This document shows positions 44,047 through 52,629 of a stretch of DNA of 64,000 nt, one piece after another (positions within the stretch are counted from its first letter, which is position 1; the number at the start of each line of letters is the position of its first letter). The stretch lies in the NCBI RefSeq assembly GCF_050947875.1, contig NC_134570.1, positions 202,381,750-202,445,749 on the forward strand, in the 5' to 3' direction. Both the position numbers and the translations under genes were made by a program. The stretch is from Dermacentor variabilis (taxonomy: Eukaryota > Arthropoda > Arachnida > Ixodida > Ixodidae). The notes beneath the pieces are model-generated. The model did not search any database and was not told the DNA's origin. It worked only from the letters and a program-made list of their open reading frames with translations.

Positions 44047-45290
44047 TTGCGGCGAAGCAGGACATGTTTACCGCGCGTGCCACTACCGCACAGCTGGGTA
44101 GCCAAGGTTTACAAACTGCAATTACCCTGTGTTTGATGCTGCACGTACCTGCGACGAAAATACTACAATCTTTCGGCCGGGAGATTCAGCGACGCCTCGA
44201 TGGCGTTCCCCTTCTCCGGCTCGTTACACCCCACCGACCCGTCGCGATTTTCCTGACGCCTCTAGGGGCAGGTCTCCTAACCCGCGCACGGGAAACTAAA
44301 GGCAGCGTCCTCCAGGGGTGAGGTTGCAAACCGTCTAACTTTGCAAGAGCCCCCACCAGCGACGACCGATGACTGTAAACGTCCGACGACTCCAACCACA
44401 CCCCCTGTAAACGACGCCGTCAGCGCCGATCTTGCGGTTTGCATTGGCGGCTACCAAGTGGCCGCTGTCGTCGATACTGGTTCCCATTTTTCGATAATAA
44501 GTTAAAAGCTGGCCGACAGGCCCAGAAAAGTGAAGGCGCCGTGGACTGGGCCCGACATCATACCTGCCGACGACCAGTTTATGACGCCTATTGGAAAACG
44601 CACAGCCAGAATAGTAATCGCCGGTGCAACCCTCGTCGCCACCCTCTGCATTCTCTTTGAGTGCTGCAAGGAACTTATATTGAGGATGGATTGCTTGAGA
44701 GAGTACGGTGCAGTGAGTAATGTCCGTGAGCTCGTCGTCACATTTGCTACGAGCTCAGACGACGTCGACCCCGCGGAACACCAGCGACCCGGCTAACGTA
44801 TCGCCGACGACGACGTCACGCTTCTGCCGCAAAGCTGTTCCCTCGTATTCGTTATCTACGACAACTTGAACACCGGGACTGGCGTCGCCGAACACATCGA
44901 CGCACTGGTACTGAGTCAAGGCGTTTCCATCGCTAGGGCCGTAATTAGCGTACAGGACAGACGCGCTGAACTCCTACTGACGAATTTTACCAGGGAACGT
45001 CGACACATTGTTAAAGGCCCGGCTGTTGCTTACTTCGACGAATTTACCTCATTACAAGACTGCCTCTCAGTGGAGCACGCGACGCCCACCGTGGCTATAC
45101 CTGCCCCAGTGGTTGACATCAGTCCCACCTTGTCGCCCGTCGAACGCAACAGCCTTCTGGAGCTCATCGATGAGTTTAAGAGCTGCTTCTCATCAACGTC
45201 AGAGTCAGCCAGACGCCGCTCACCAAGCACCGTATTGTCACCGAAGCCGACGCCAGACCAATTCGGTAGAATCGTTATCGTGTAGCACCG
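44047..45290 (+). pseudogene. Gypsy H zinc knuckle, protease and pre-RT linker, frameshifted
   Basis: A CCHC-like CGEAGHVYRACH lies at about 44047-44085. The aspartic protease that matures the polyprotein reads AAVVDTGSHFSII at about 44462-44505, with DTG intact, then a stop after a frame change, then KVKAPWTGPD and GKRTARIVI (44530-44620). ORF 44866-45285 gives the linker leading to RT with ERNSLLELIDEFKSCF. Frame breaks occur near 44045, 44505 and 45285. Confidence 0.75.
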
Positions 45291-45317
45291 ACAGAGCGCG
45301 AGGCAATACAAACCCAA

Positions 45318-46439
45318 GTGAAGACGATGCTCGAGGACGAGGTTATTCGGCCATCAAAGAGTCCTTGGGCATCGCCTGCCGTATTGGTGAAGAAGAAGGG
45401 CGGTAGCCTGCGCTTCTGCATCGACTATCGAAAACTCAACCTCATCACAAAGAAAGACGTTTATTCGCTACCGCGTATCGATGATTCACTGGACAGGCTA
45501 CGAACCGCACGTTACTTTTCGTCGATGGACTTGAAAAGCGGCTACTGGCAAATAGAAGTTGATGATAGAGACGGTGAGAAGACCGCTTTTGTGACGCCCG
45601 ACGGACTATATGGATTGCAGGTGCTCCCCGTCAGCTTGTGTTCGGCGCCAGCAACGTTTCAGCGACTAATGGACACGGTACTCTCAGGCCTCAAATGGCA
45701 AACCTGTCTGGTGTACCTCGACGACGTGATTGTTTTCTCCTTCACATTCGAGGATCACTTACGGAGGCTAAAGGCGGTCTTTGAAGCAATACGCTCAGCT
45801 GGGCCAACTTTAAAACCTCAAAAGTGCCATTTTGGCTTTGGACAGCTTCAATTTCTCGGTCACGTGGTTAGTCGTGAAGGTGTCCGACCTGACCCTGATA
45901 AAATCTCCGCCGTTGCTAATTTCCCAACGCCATCAGATAAAAAGACCGTGCGACGTTTTCTGGGCCTTTGTGCCTACTACCGACGCTTTATTGCGGAAGT
46001 TTCACGCATCACATGGCCATTAACACAACTCACCAGAGAAGATGTCCCCTTCGTGTGGGGCGAATGCCAGCAACTGGCATTTCACGACCTACGGCAACGG
46101 CTGCGGACGCCTGCCGCGCTCGCACACTTTGATGACGACGCTCCTACGATTCTTCCTAACGACGCTAGTAATGCCGGCCTTGGCGCAGTGCTTGTACAGC
46201 GGCAGGACCGCACCGAAAGAGTGATTGCTTACGCCAGCAGGACCTTATCAAGGACGGAGGCTAACTATTCCACTACAGAAAAAGAATGCCTGGCACTAGT
46301 CTGGGCCATCCTGAAATTTCGGCCATATTTGTATGGTCGGTATTTCACCGTTGTCAGTGATCATCATGCACTTTCCTGGATAGCTAATTTAAAAGATCCA
46401 GCTGGTCGGCTTGCGCGCTGGAGTCTTCGGCTCCAATAG
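45318..46439 (+). CDS. pol: Gypsy H reverse transcriptase and RNase H, 373-aa open frame
   Basis: The enzyme copies element RNA into DNA and removes the RNA strand. RT: VIRPSKSPWASPAVLVKKK (9-27), FCIDYRKLN (33-41), SSMDLKSGYWQI (68-79, first catalytic Asp71), TAFVTPDGLYGL (89-100) and LVYLDDVIVFS (131-141, YLDD 133-136 intact). LPFGLCNAPATF is changed to LPVSLCSAPATF. RRFLGLCAYYRRFI marks the connection. RNase H: Asp282 in NDASNAGLGAVL (Thr replaced by Asn), Glu residues in TTEKECLALVW (319-329) and Asp348 in VSDHHAL. The frame stops at 46439, before the end of RNase H and without integrase, which continues in other frames downstream. Confidence 0.9.
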   Translation: MKTMLEDEVIRPSKSPWASPAVLVKKKGGSLRFCIDYRKLNLITKKDVYSLPRIDDSLDRLRTARYFSSMDLKSGYWQIEVDDRDGEKTAFVTPDGLYGLQVLPVSLCSAPATFQRLMDTVLSGLKWQTCLVYLDDVIVFSFTFEDHLRRLKAVFEAIRSAGPTLKPQKCHFGFGQLQFLGHVVSREGVRPDPDKISAVANFPTPSDKKTVRRFLGLCAYYRRFIAEVSRITWPLTQLTREDVPFVWGECQQLAFHDLRQRLRTPAALAHFDDDAPTILPNDASNAGLGAVLVQRQDRTERVIAYASRTLSRTEANYSTTEKECLALVWAILKFRPYLYGRYFTVVSDHHALSWIANLKDPAGRLARWSLRLQ

Positions 46440-47826
46440 TTCGACTTCAGGGTGGTGTACAAATCAGGGAAACGACACACCGATGCCGATTGCCTGTCTC
46501 GGTCTCCGGTTGAGACTGCAGTGCACGACGATGATGACGCGGCTTTTCTAGGCGTCGTAGATTGTGTCGCTGTTTCACGCCACTAACGCGAGGATGCAGA
46601 AATGGTTCCTCTTTTTGATTACTTCGAGGGAAAAACAAGCAGCGTGCCGAGGTTATTCTCGAGAGGGCTGCCTTCGTTATGCTTGCGCCCCGACGTTCTA
46701 TATAAAAACAACTTTTCACCTAGTGGCAACAGCTACTAACTCGTCATTCACGCATCTCTTCGCGACGAAGTCCTACATGCCTGTCATAACGAGCCGACCG
46801 CTGGTCACTTCGGTTAAACCCGCACATTTACAAGAATTAGGCTAAACTACTATTGGCCAAGACTTACGTCCATCGTGAAACGTTACATACAGACATGCCT
46901 GGATTGCCAGCGCCGCAAAGCCCTACCCGGCAAGCCAGCTGGACTGCTGCATCCTGTCCAGATACCGCAAGCGCCGTTCGAACAAATTGGCATGGACCTG
47001 TTGGGTCCGTTTACACTGTCTACTGGCGGAAATGGAGGGATAATCGTCGTCACATATTACCTTACTCAATACGCCGGAACAGGTGCTATCCAGCGTGGAA
47101 CAGCAGCCTAAGCAGCGCGTCGTCCGAAGCCGTCATCCTAAGGCATGGCGCTCCCGCAGTGGTCATGACAGACAGATGATCTGCATTCACGGCTGTGCTT
47201 CTGGACACCGTTTTGCGACTAAGTGGTACCACTCACCGAAAGGCCACGGCTTATCATCCCCAAACCAATGGGCTGGCAGAACGTTTGAATAGGACTCTGG
47301 CAGACATGCTGAGTATGTACATCGGAGTCGACCACAAGAACTGGGACGAGATTTTACCGTACGTTACGTTTGCGTATAATACGGCACGCCAAGAGACAAC
47401 ACGCCTGACGCCTTTCAACCTCGTTTACGGCCAGGAAGTGACCACAATGTTGGAGGCAATGCTGCCACACGAGTGCAGTGACGACGAGACTGGTGCCGAG
47501 GAGTTTACACAACGCGCAGAGGAAGCCAGGCAGCTTGCGCGTTTCCGAATTCAAGAACAACAGGAATACGATGCCCGACACACAATATTCGGCACAGACC
47601 CGTCACATACAACGTCGGTGACCAGGTGTGGGTCTGGACTCCGATTCCTCGGCGGGGGCTGTCTGAGAAGCTCCTGCGAAGATACTTCGGCCCGTATACA
47701 GTTCTGCGCCGCATCAGCGATGTCAATTATGAAGTTTTTCCCCACAGCCATAACTGCCCCAAACGGTGTCGGCATCTGCCCGAGGTTGTGCACGTGCTTC
47801 GTATGAAGCCATACTTTTCCTCATGA
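46440..47826 (+). pseudogene. Gypsy H RNase H end, integrase and C-terminal domain, frameshifted
   Basis: After the stop at 46439 the frame gives VVYKSGKRHTDADCLSR, the closing RNase H motif. The integrase zinc-finger region is at about 46770-46920, with TCLDCQRRKA holding the CxxC pair. The core begins IGMDLLGPFTLST (46985-47030, first Asp). ORF 47195-47806 has HRKATAYHPQTNGLAERLNRTLADML (third catalytic residue Glu in LAERLN), then KNWDEILPYVTFAYNTARQ and FNLVYGQE. The end, 47626-47826, has GLSEKLLRRYFGPYTVLRRI and VVHVLRMKPY. At least three frame changes. Confidence 0.8.
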
Positions 47827-47902
47827 CCTCAACTTTGCACCGTCTGTGCACAGCCTTCGGACGTTGGTGCATCGGGACGATGCCTCCTTTTCTGAAGAGG
47901 GA

Positions 47903-48068
47903 ACATCCTCTATGGTCGCCGCGGGTACGTACCAGGAGCTGAAAACAACGCTGAAGTAGCGCGCGGGTAGAAAAACAGAGACGACAACGACGTCGCGTTG
48001 ACTGCGCTGATAAAGTGCTTTTACACATCCTCGACACCGGCTTTCCCGTCTCCTACTAGGCTGTGACA
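47903..48068 (+). repeat. 3' LTR of Gypsy H
   Basis: It starts ACATCCTCTATGGTCGCC after a purine-rich tract (GAAGAGGGA, the polypurine primer) and ends CTGTGACA before ATAT. It is only about 166 bp because of the 300-bp difference from the 5' LTR. Confidence 0.85.
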
Positions 48069-48072
48069 ATAT

Positions 48073-48326
48073 TACGCCTGATTTTGGTGACCCGTCAATA
48101 ATCAATTCGCCAATCTCATTCGATAAGTTTGCACTGCTAATTGCCTCAGTTATCACGGCAAATAAGCGTTCGATTATGCTTGCTTCCAGCGAAAATGCCC
48201 AAGTAATCGTCACGCTTGCCTTTGCCCAAGTCATTATTTATTCCTAAACTGCTTAAACACAATGTAATCATTCGGATTTCTGGTTACCAGAAAAGTGTGG
48301 TACATGCGCTCTTTCTTTATACGTAC
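48073..48326 (-). pseudogene. Host LINE A, endonuclease-RT linker
   Basis: On the minus strand this short piece reads a linker found before LINE RTs, including NLSNEIGELIIDGS close to the Gypsy junction. It lies between the Gypsy H insertion and the TTAA fold-back. Its frames continue the pieces at 49059-51045 and 41816-42393. Confidence 0.65.
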
Positions 48327-48330
48327 TTAA

Positions 48331-49054
48331 GAGGAAGCTTTAGCTCGGGTGCTCCTATCTAAATACATGTAAAAAGAGAATTCGTTTTTCTCGGCAACCA
48401 CTGCACCAATTTTGACGAGGTTTGTTGCATTTAAAAGAAAAACTTAAAGTTTAGTGACTGTTGGTTTTGAATTTTTGAGTTAGGTCGTCAATCTTTTATT
48501 AAAAACTAGCGAAAATCCGAAATTTTCAAAAAACCAAACTGTCAAGTTTACAACTCCGTAACTCCTAAAAGAAAAACGACAATACAATTCTGTGAAATGC
48601 ATCTAATAGTACATCCAAAGCGGACAAAATTGATATATTACACATGAATCTCAAAAAATTTAGTACCTTGGAAATACAGCTTTTGCAGAACCCTTGTAAA
48701 CAACGTAACAAATTCACGTAATATGTAAAATGACATATCGAATGTGTCCGCTTTCATTCATCTAATGGATGCCGTTCACAGAACCGCGATATCTGTTTTT
48801 GATACAGAGCTATCAATTTTTAAAAATTGTGCTTCTATTCTTTTCAAACGGTCAAATATTTGAAAATGGTTTTAAGAACATTCAAGCCCTAAATAGAAAT
48901 TCCGCTTCCAACAGTCACTAGAATTCAACTTTCTCTTTCAAATGCAACAAATTTCATTAAAATCGGTCCAGGGGTTACCTCATAAAAACGTTTTTGCGTT
49001 TTACATGTATTTGAATAGGCCGCGTCGGAGTTGGGCCCGAGCTAAAGCTTCCTC
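48331..49054. mobile_element. Fold-back DNA element (MITE-like), 724 bp, flanked by TTAA
   Basis: Its ends are inverted copies starting GAGGAAGCTTTAGCTCGGG, flanked by TTAA on both sides (48327-48330, 49055-49058). The inverted similarity continues towards the centre: ACATGTAAAA, TTTGTTGCATTT, TAGTGACTGTTGG and AAAGCGGACA each recur in mirror order, so almost the whole element is one imperfect hairpin with arms of over 300 bp. There is no coding capacity. TTAA targets are used by piggyBac and Kolobok elements, so it probably depended on one of these for movement. Host LINE A continues on both sides. Confidence 0.85.
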
Positions 49055-49058
49055 TTAA

Positions 49059-50000
49059 GAGGCTGGGTGAAACCCATGGTTTTTTAATTTTTTGGGATAA
49101 TTGTGTTGTTTTTCTTGGAAACCTAAATCATAAAGCACTTAAATATATCAATGAACGCATTATAAGCCTTATCCACTGAAGAATAGTTGAGACATTTTGT
49201 CCATGGTGTCAGACTATTCAGTCGCTAAATGATTGTAATTGATTGATGGTAATTGCCCGAAAGGTTACCGGTCTGCTTTGAACTGGTGCAGCTTGACGCT
49301 ACTCAATTATAATAAAAATAGGGCAATGATCGCTTAGCTCACAAGACAGTGTACCCAAAGATTTTACCATGGTATCTATGTTAACAACAAACAAGTCGAT
49401 AATGCTTGACGAAGAGACCACGATTCTCGTTGGAAATACGGTGGTGTTGTTGAAGCGATTGGATTCAATGGCTATAAGAAATTTTTCTGAATCAGCGTTC
49501 ACTTTGTTTATACTAATATTAAAGTCACCACCGAGCAATAAGGTATAATTATTTTGTGAACAGTAATTAAGAAAGGTATTCTAAAATTTGAAAAAAGTGT
49601 TATAGTTACCACCAGGGGGCCTGTAAATTACAGGAAGAATGTAAGTGTTATGTTGTAGCCCGAGAGCTTCATAGACATTGGTTATAACTGAAAATTCCGT
49701 AATGATGGTACAGTTCAAAGAAGACCTCCCATAAAGAGCTGCTCCTCATTCGGGGGAAGGCCTATTTAGAAAAATATAAAGTGGCGTACAATGGTAATTT
49801 GTGTAGGTCAACTTCATGCTGACACCACGTTTCGATGAATTCAAACTTCAAACATTCAAACTTCACCGCAAGGTTACCTAAAAGACTTTCAATCTGGTCG
49901 TGCCTATTTTTCAAGGAAAGAATATTTAAATGCACCACGCAAAAAGAATTGTTGGCGTTCGCACTGTTTCTGATGTCGCATGGCATTACCCGATCGTAAT
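49059..50000 (-). pseudogene. Host LINE A endonuclease
   Basis: From about 49945 leftwards the frame 49762-50352 ends with CVVHLNILSLKNRHDQIE, LGNLAVKFECLKFEFIETW, the N-terminal endonuclease motif with catalytic Glu in ETW. Between 49560 and 49760 the reading is poor. ORF 49299-49538 has LGGDFNISI (GDFN intact) and SCELSDHCPIFI (SDH intact). About 49060-49150 gives a MGFTQPL-like segment next to the fold-back junction. This is an APE-type endonuclease remnant. Confidence 0.75.
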
Positions 50001-50239
50001 AATTTACAGCAGCCATGATGCAACGAACAGACACAGCACTGGGAGTGGCAGAGAAGTAAGCATTTGTAGACAAAGGGCAAGGGAACACGCAAGTGCTTCT
50101 CATGTAAAACTGACATGGAAAAACGTGATGGCTTCGCAACTGGGGGCGTATACCGCTACACAAAACACAAGTACACACTCTCAGTACTATAGCGTCCGCA
50201 GTTAGCTTTACGTCACAGAATGATAAGAACAGCACAAAA

Positions 50240-51045
50240 CAGCCATCACGGTGCATTATCTGAAGCACGTGCCGACATTCTGGCGATATCCTCGCTTCGT
50301 AGAATCTTAATACAAGGTGTATTATAACAGTGCCGGGCAGACGCCTTTCCACTGCGCACCCACAGATATTTCCAGTTTATTTTGCGCTCACGTGCAGTTG
50401 CTTGGCCTAACAGGCGTTTCAAAGATGCACCAAAATGCCCATTGATCAATACCGGAGCCTGTGAATCAAAACTATGATCTGTGCTTGTGAGTCTAAGAGG
50501 GCCGACCTTTCCAAGGAACACGTCTCGTTTCTTGTGACTGGCGAACTATACGACAATATTATCTGTAGTGAGATTCTTAGCTGTAGGCACTCGATGGACA
50601 ACTTCCATATCGGCAGCTGTTACGGTTTCTTGAATGACTTCGCCAATTTTAGTGATTCCTTTCATAAGATCTTCTTTCTTTCGGAAAGTCACTCCCTTAA
50701 TATTTTATTGTTTGCAAGATGGGAGTGTTGCTTAAGCTGAACAAGCCTGTTTTCCTGCTCTTTGACCTGCTAAGACAGGTCACTGCAGTGTGTTTCAAGC
50801 GTGGGGTTAGTCTCTTTCAAGAGCAGATTTTCGACCATTACCTCCTCATGCGCCTTATTGATACTTGCCTGGCTAGCTTTAACTTCTCTATTTCTATTCG
50901 GAAATCACGGTCGAGGCCGTCCCGGAACTCCTTCAGTTCCGCCCTCCTCAGTTCACGCTTAAATTCTTCAAAAAAAGCGGTCAGTTCCTTAGACATTGAC
51001 AAAGCAGTTCAGCGGAAAACAAACAGCACACTGTGGCAGCAGCAG
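50240..51045 (-). pseudogene. Host LINE A ORF1
   Basis: This is the gag-like first ORF. Reading leftwards from 50997, MSKELTAFFEEFKRELRRAELKEF is a charged, helix-forming N-terminus, followed by a coiled-coil-rich stretch with stops. ORF 50246-50521 is the conserved end: LLGQATARERKINWKYLWVRSG and CIKILRSEDIARM, typical of ORF1 proteins in Jockey/CR1-type arthropod LINEs. Separate ORF1 and endonuclease frames contrast with the fused LINE B. The 5' end is cut by a Gypsy fragment at about 51046. Confidence 0.7.
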
Positions 51046-51201
51046 AAGTGAACTATGAAGTCTCCCCTCTGGACTAATTATCCTCTGCCCCTATGCCTAC
51101 TGATATTGCCCACGTGTCTAGGCTGAAGCCTTACGTCGCCGCGACATCGACTCTTGCATGAACACTAGCGCCGAGACGCCGGGTTTCGTGTCGGGGCGTC
51201 A
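51046..51201 (+). pseudogene. Gypsy pol 3' terminus (element M)
   Basis: The last part of a Gypsy pol: NYEVSPLD at the start and DIAHVSRLKPY at about 51106-51135, the standard end of tick Gypsy pol. The LTR follows directly. The rest of the element is missing, so it is a 5'-truncated or recombined copy. Confidence 0.75.
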
Positions 51202-51345
51202 TGTTTCGGAGCAGTGGGGCATAGTGTGACTTTGAACTTAGACGACGATTTGGCGAAGCAAGCGTGTGGCTGTTTCGGGCCGCCATCTGGTGTATCCAGC
51301 GTTGTTGAAATTTGTAAATACTTCTGAAAACACCTTCGCTGGATT
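51202..51345 (+). repeat. 3' LTR fragment of Gypsy element M
   Basis: Begins TGTTTCGGAGCAGTGGGG and matches the LTR at 34318-34450 with moderate divergence. The same family as element L. Confidence 0.75.
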
Positions 51346-51670
51346 ATTACTCCTCGTGGAAATATCTATAACTTGGATTTAGGAGGAGTCCCTAAGCATT
51401 TCTAAAAGAAATGATAATTAACTACGGGACGCATTTGCACCTCCTCTGTTGACTGCGGACGTACCGCTTAAGCACCACTAGAATGTACGTGATCACTGCT
51501 TGTCGCAGTATCCACGGTCTCCTAGGAGGATATGGTGAGACTTGGACCAGAAATATCAGATCATGCACTGATTTAAACTGACCGCGATGAAACGTAACCA
51601 CACGTAAACTAAGTTTATTTGTTTGTTTACCCACAAGAGTGGTTCATACCCACTACTGGCTATAGGCTAA

Positions 51671-52620
51671 GGGTGTGTTCCAATTCCGTCAAGCATCGGC
51701 TGCCGTCTACGTAGACAGCTATAGGGGCCTGCCGAGACAGATTCGAGGCCACGTAATGTAACACGTTTCGAACTGTCTGGAAGACGTATCGAAGACGCTT
51801 CTGCGACGTGGCGCCACCTGGTGGTGACAAGAAAAAGTTGAGAAGAGCGCGCGCTATTTATATATGTCATGTATTTGTGCCTGTGAACCTACGAAAAACA
51901 CGATGTGACAAACATTAAGGGCGCAGACGACCTTCCATCGGCTTTGCAGGCGTCCTTCTTTGCGGCCACCTTGTTTGGACAGGAATGTAACCTGCATCGT
52001 TATTGCTTGTGTTCCAATACTCAGTGTAGACGGCAAAGTAGACGGCTAAGCGGACAGCAGCTTTCTTAAGTATCGTTCTAATTCTCACGAATACGTCAAA
52101 GTTGACAGCTTAGCGAAGGAAGCATCAAAGTCAAGAACAATACAGGCTACTTTCCCGTCCAATCAAGATGGCGGCTGAGCAGGTCACTTGGAAACTCGAC
52201 AGAAAGGTAGCTTGCGCACAAGAAAACGTGGTAAGGTTCTCCTTACTGTTATTCTAAGTCACATCTTGTTTTCGATAGGTTCACAGGCTCAAATACTTAA
52301 AATACAGAAATAATGCGTGTTGTTCTCAACTTTTTTCTGTCGCCGCGAAGTGACGTCACGTCGAATCACCGTCTTCCATAAGTCTTCCATACGACTCGAA
52401 ACGCTTTCCATCACATGGCATCAAAGCTGTATCGGCTATCAAAATCTCTCTGCGTAGATTTTCTCCGATGCAAGCCAGAATTTGAACACACCCAATTACT
52501 TCAACGCTCTCTTTGCGAAGCTGTCTACTTTAACGTCTTCATGAGAATTGGAACGAGGATTAAGTTGGCCGCTTTCTGCTTACCCGTCTACTTTGCGGTC
52601 TGCGGCGAGTATTGGGGCGC
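51671..52620. repeat. Cluster of 45-60 bp units in both orientations (fold-back type)
   Basis: Units resembling GTTCCAATTCTC...GTAGAC...GCTTAGCG occur in plus orientation at 51674, 52009 and 52075, and in minus orientation ending at 52493, 52554 and 52615. GGGTGTGTTCCAATTC at 51671-51686 and GAATTTGAACACACCC at 52478-52493 form a 16-bp inverted pair with one mismatch, possibly the true TIRs. A palindromic pair of arms spans 52009-52115 and 52500-52615. No transposase. Confidence 0.7.
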
Positions 52621-52629
52621 AACCAATGA

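Larger units (their letters stand above)
42398..48068 (+). mobile_element. Gypsy LTR retrotransposon H, 5.67 kb, inserted in host LINE A
   Basis: It has LTRs at both ends, a complete gag, protease, RT, RNase H and integrase in the usual order, and is flanked by ATAT (42394-42397 and 48069-48072), a 4-bp target duplication. Host LINE A reading continues on both sides. It is the best preserved LTR element in the window, but stops after RNase H and shifts in protease and integrase show this copy cannot make full pol. Confidence 0.85.
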
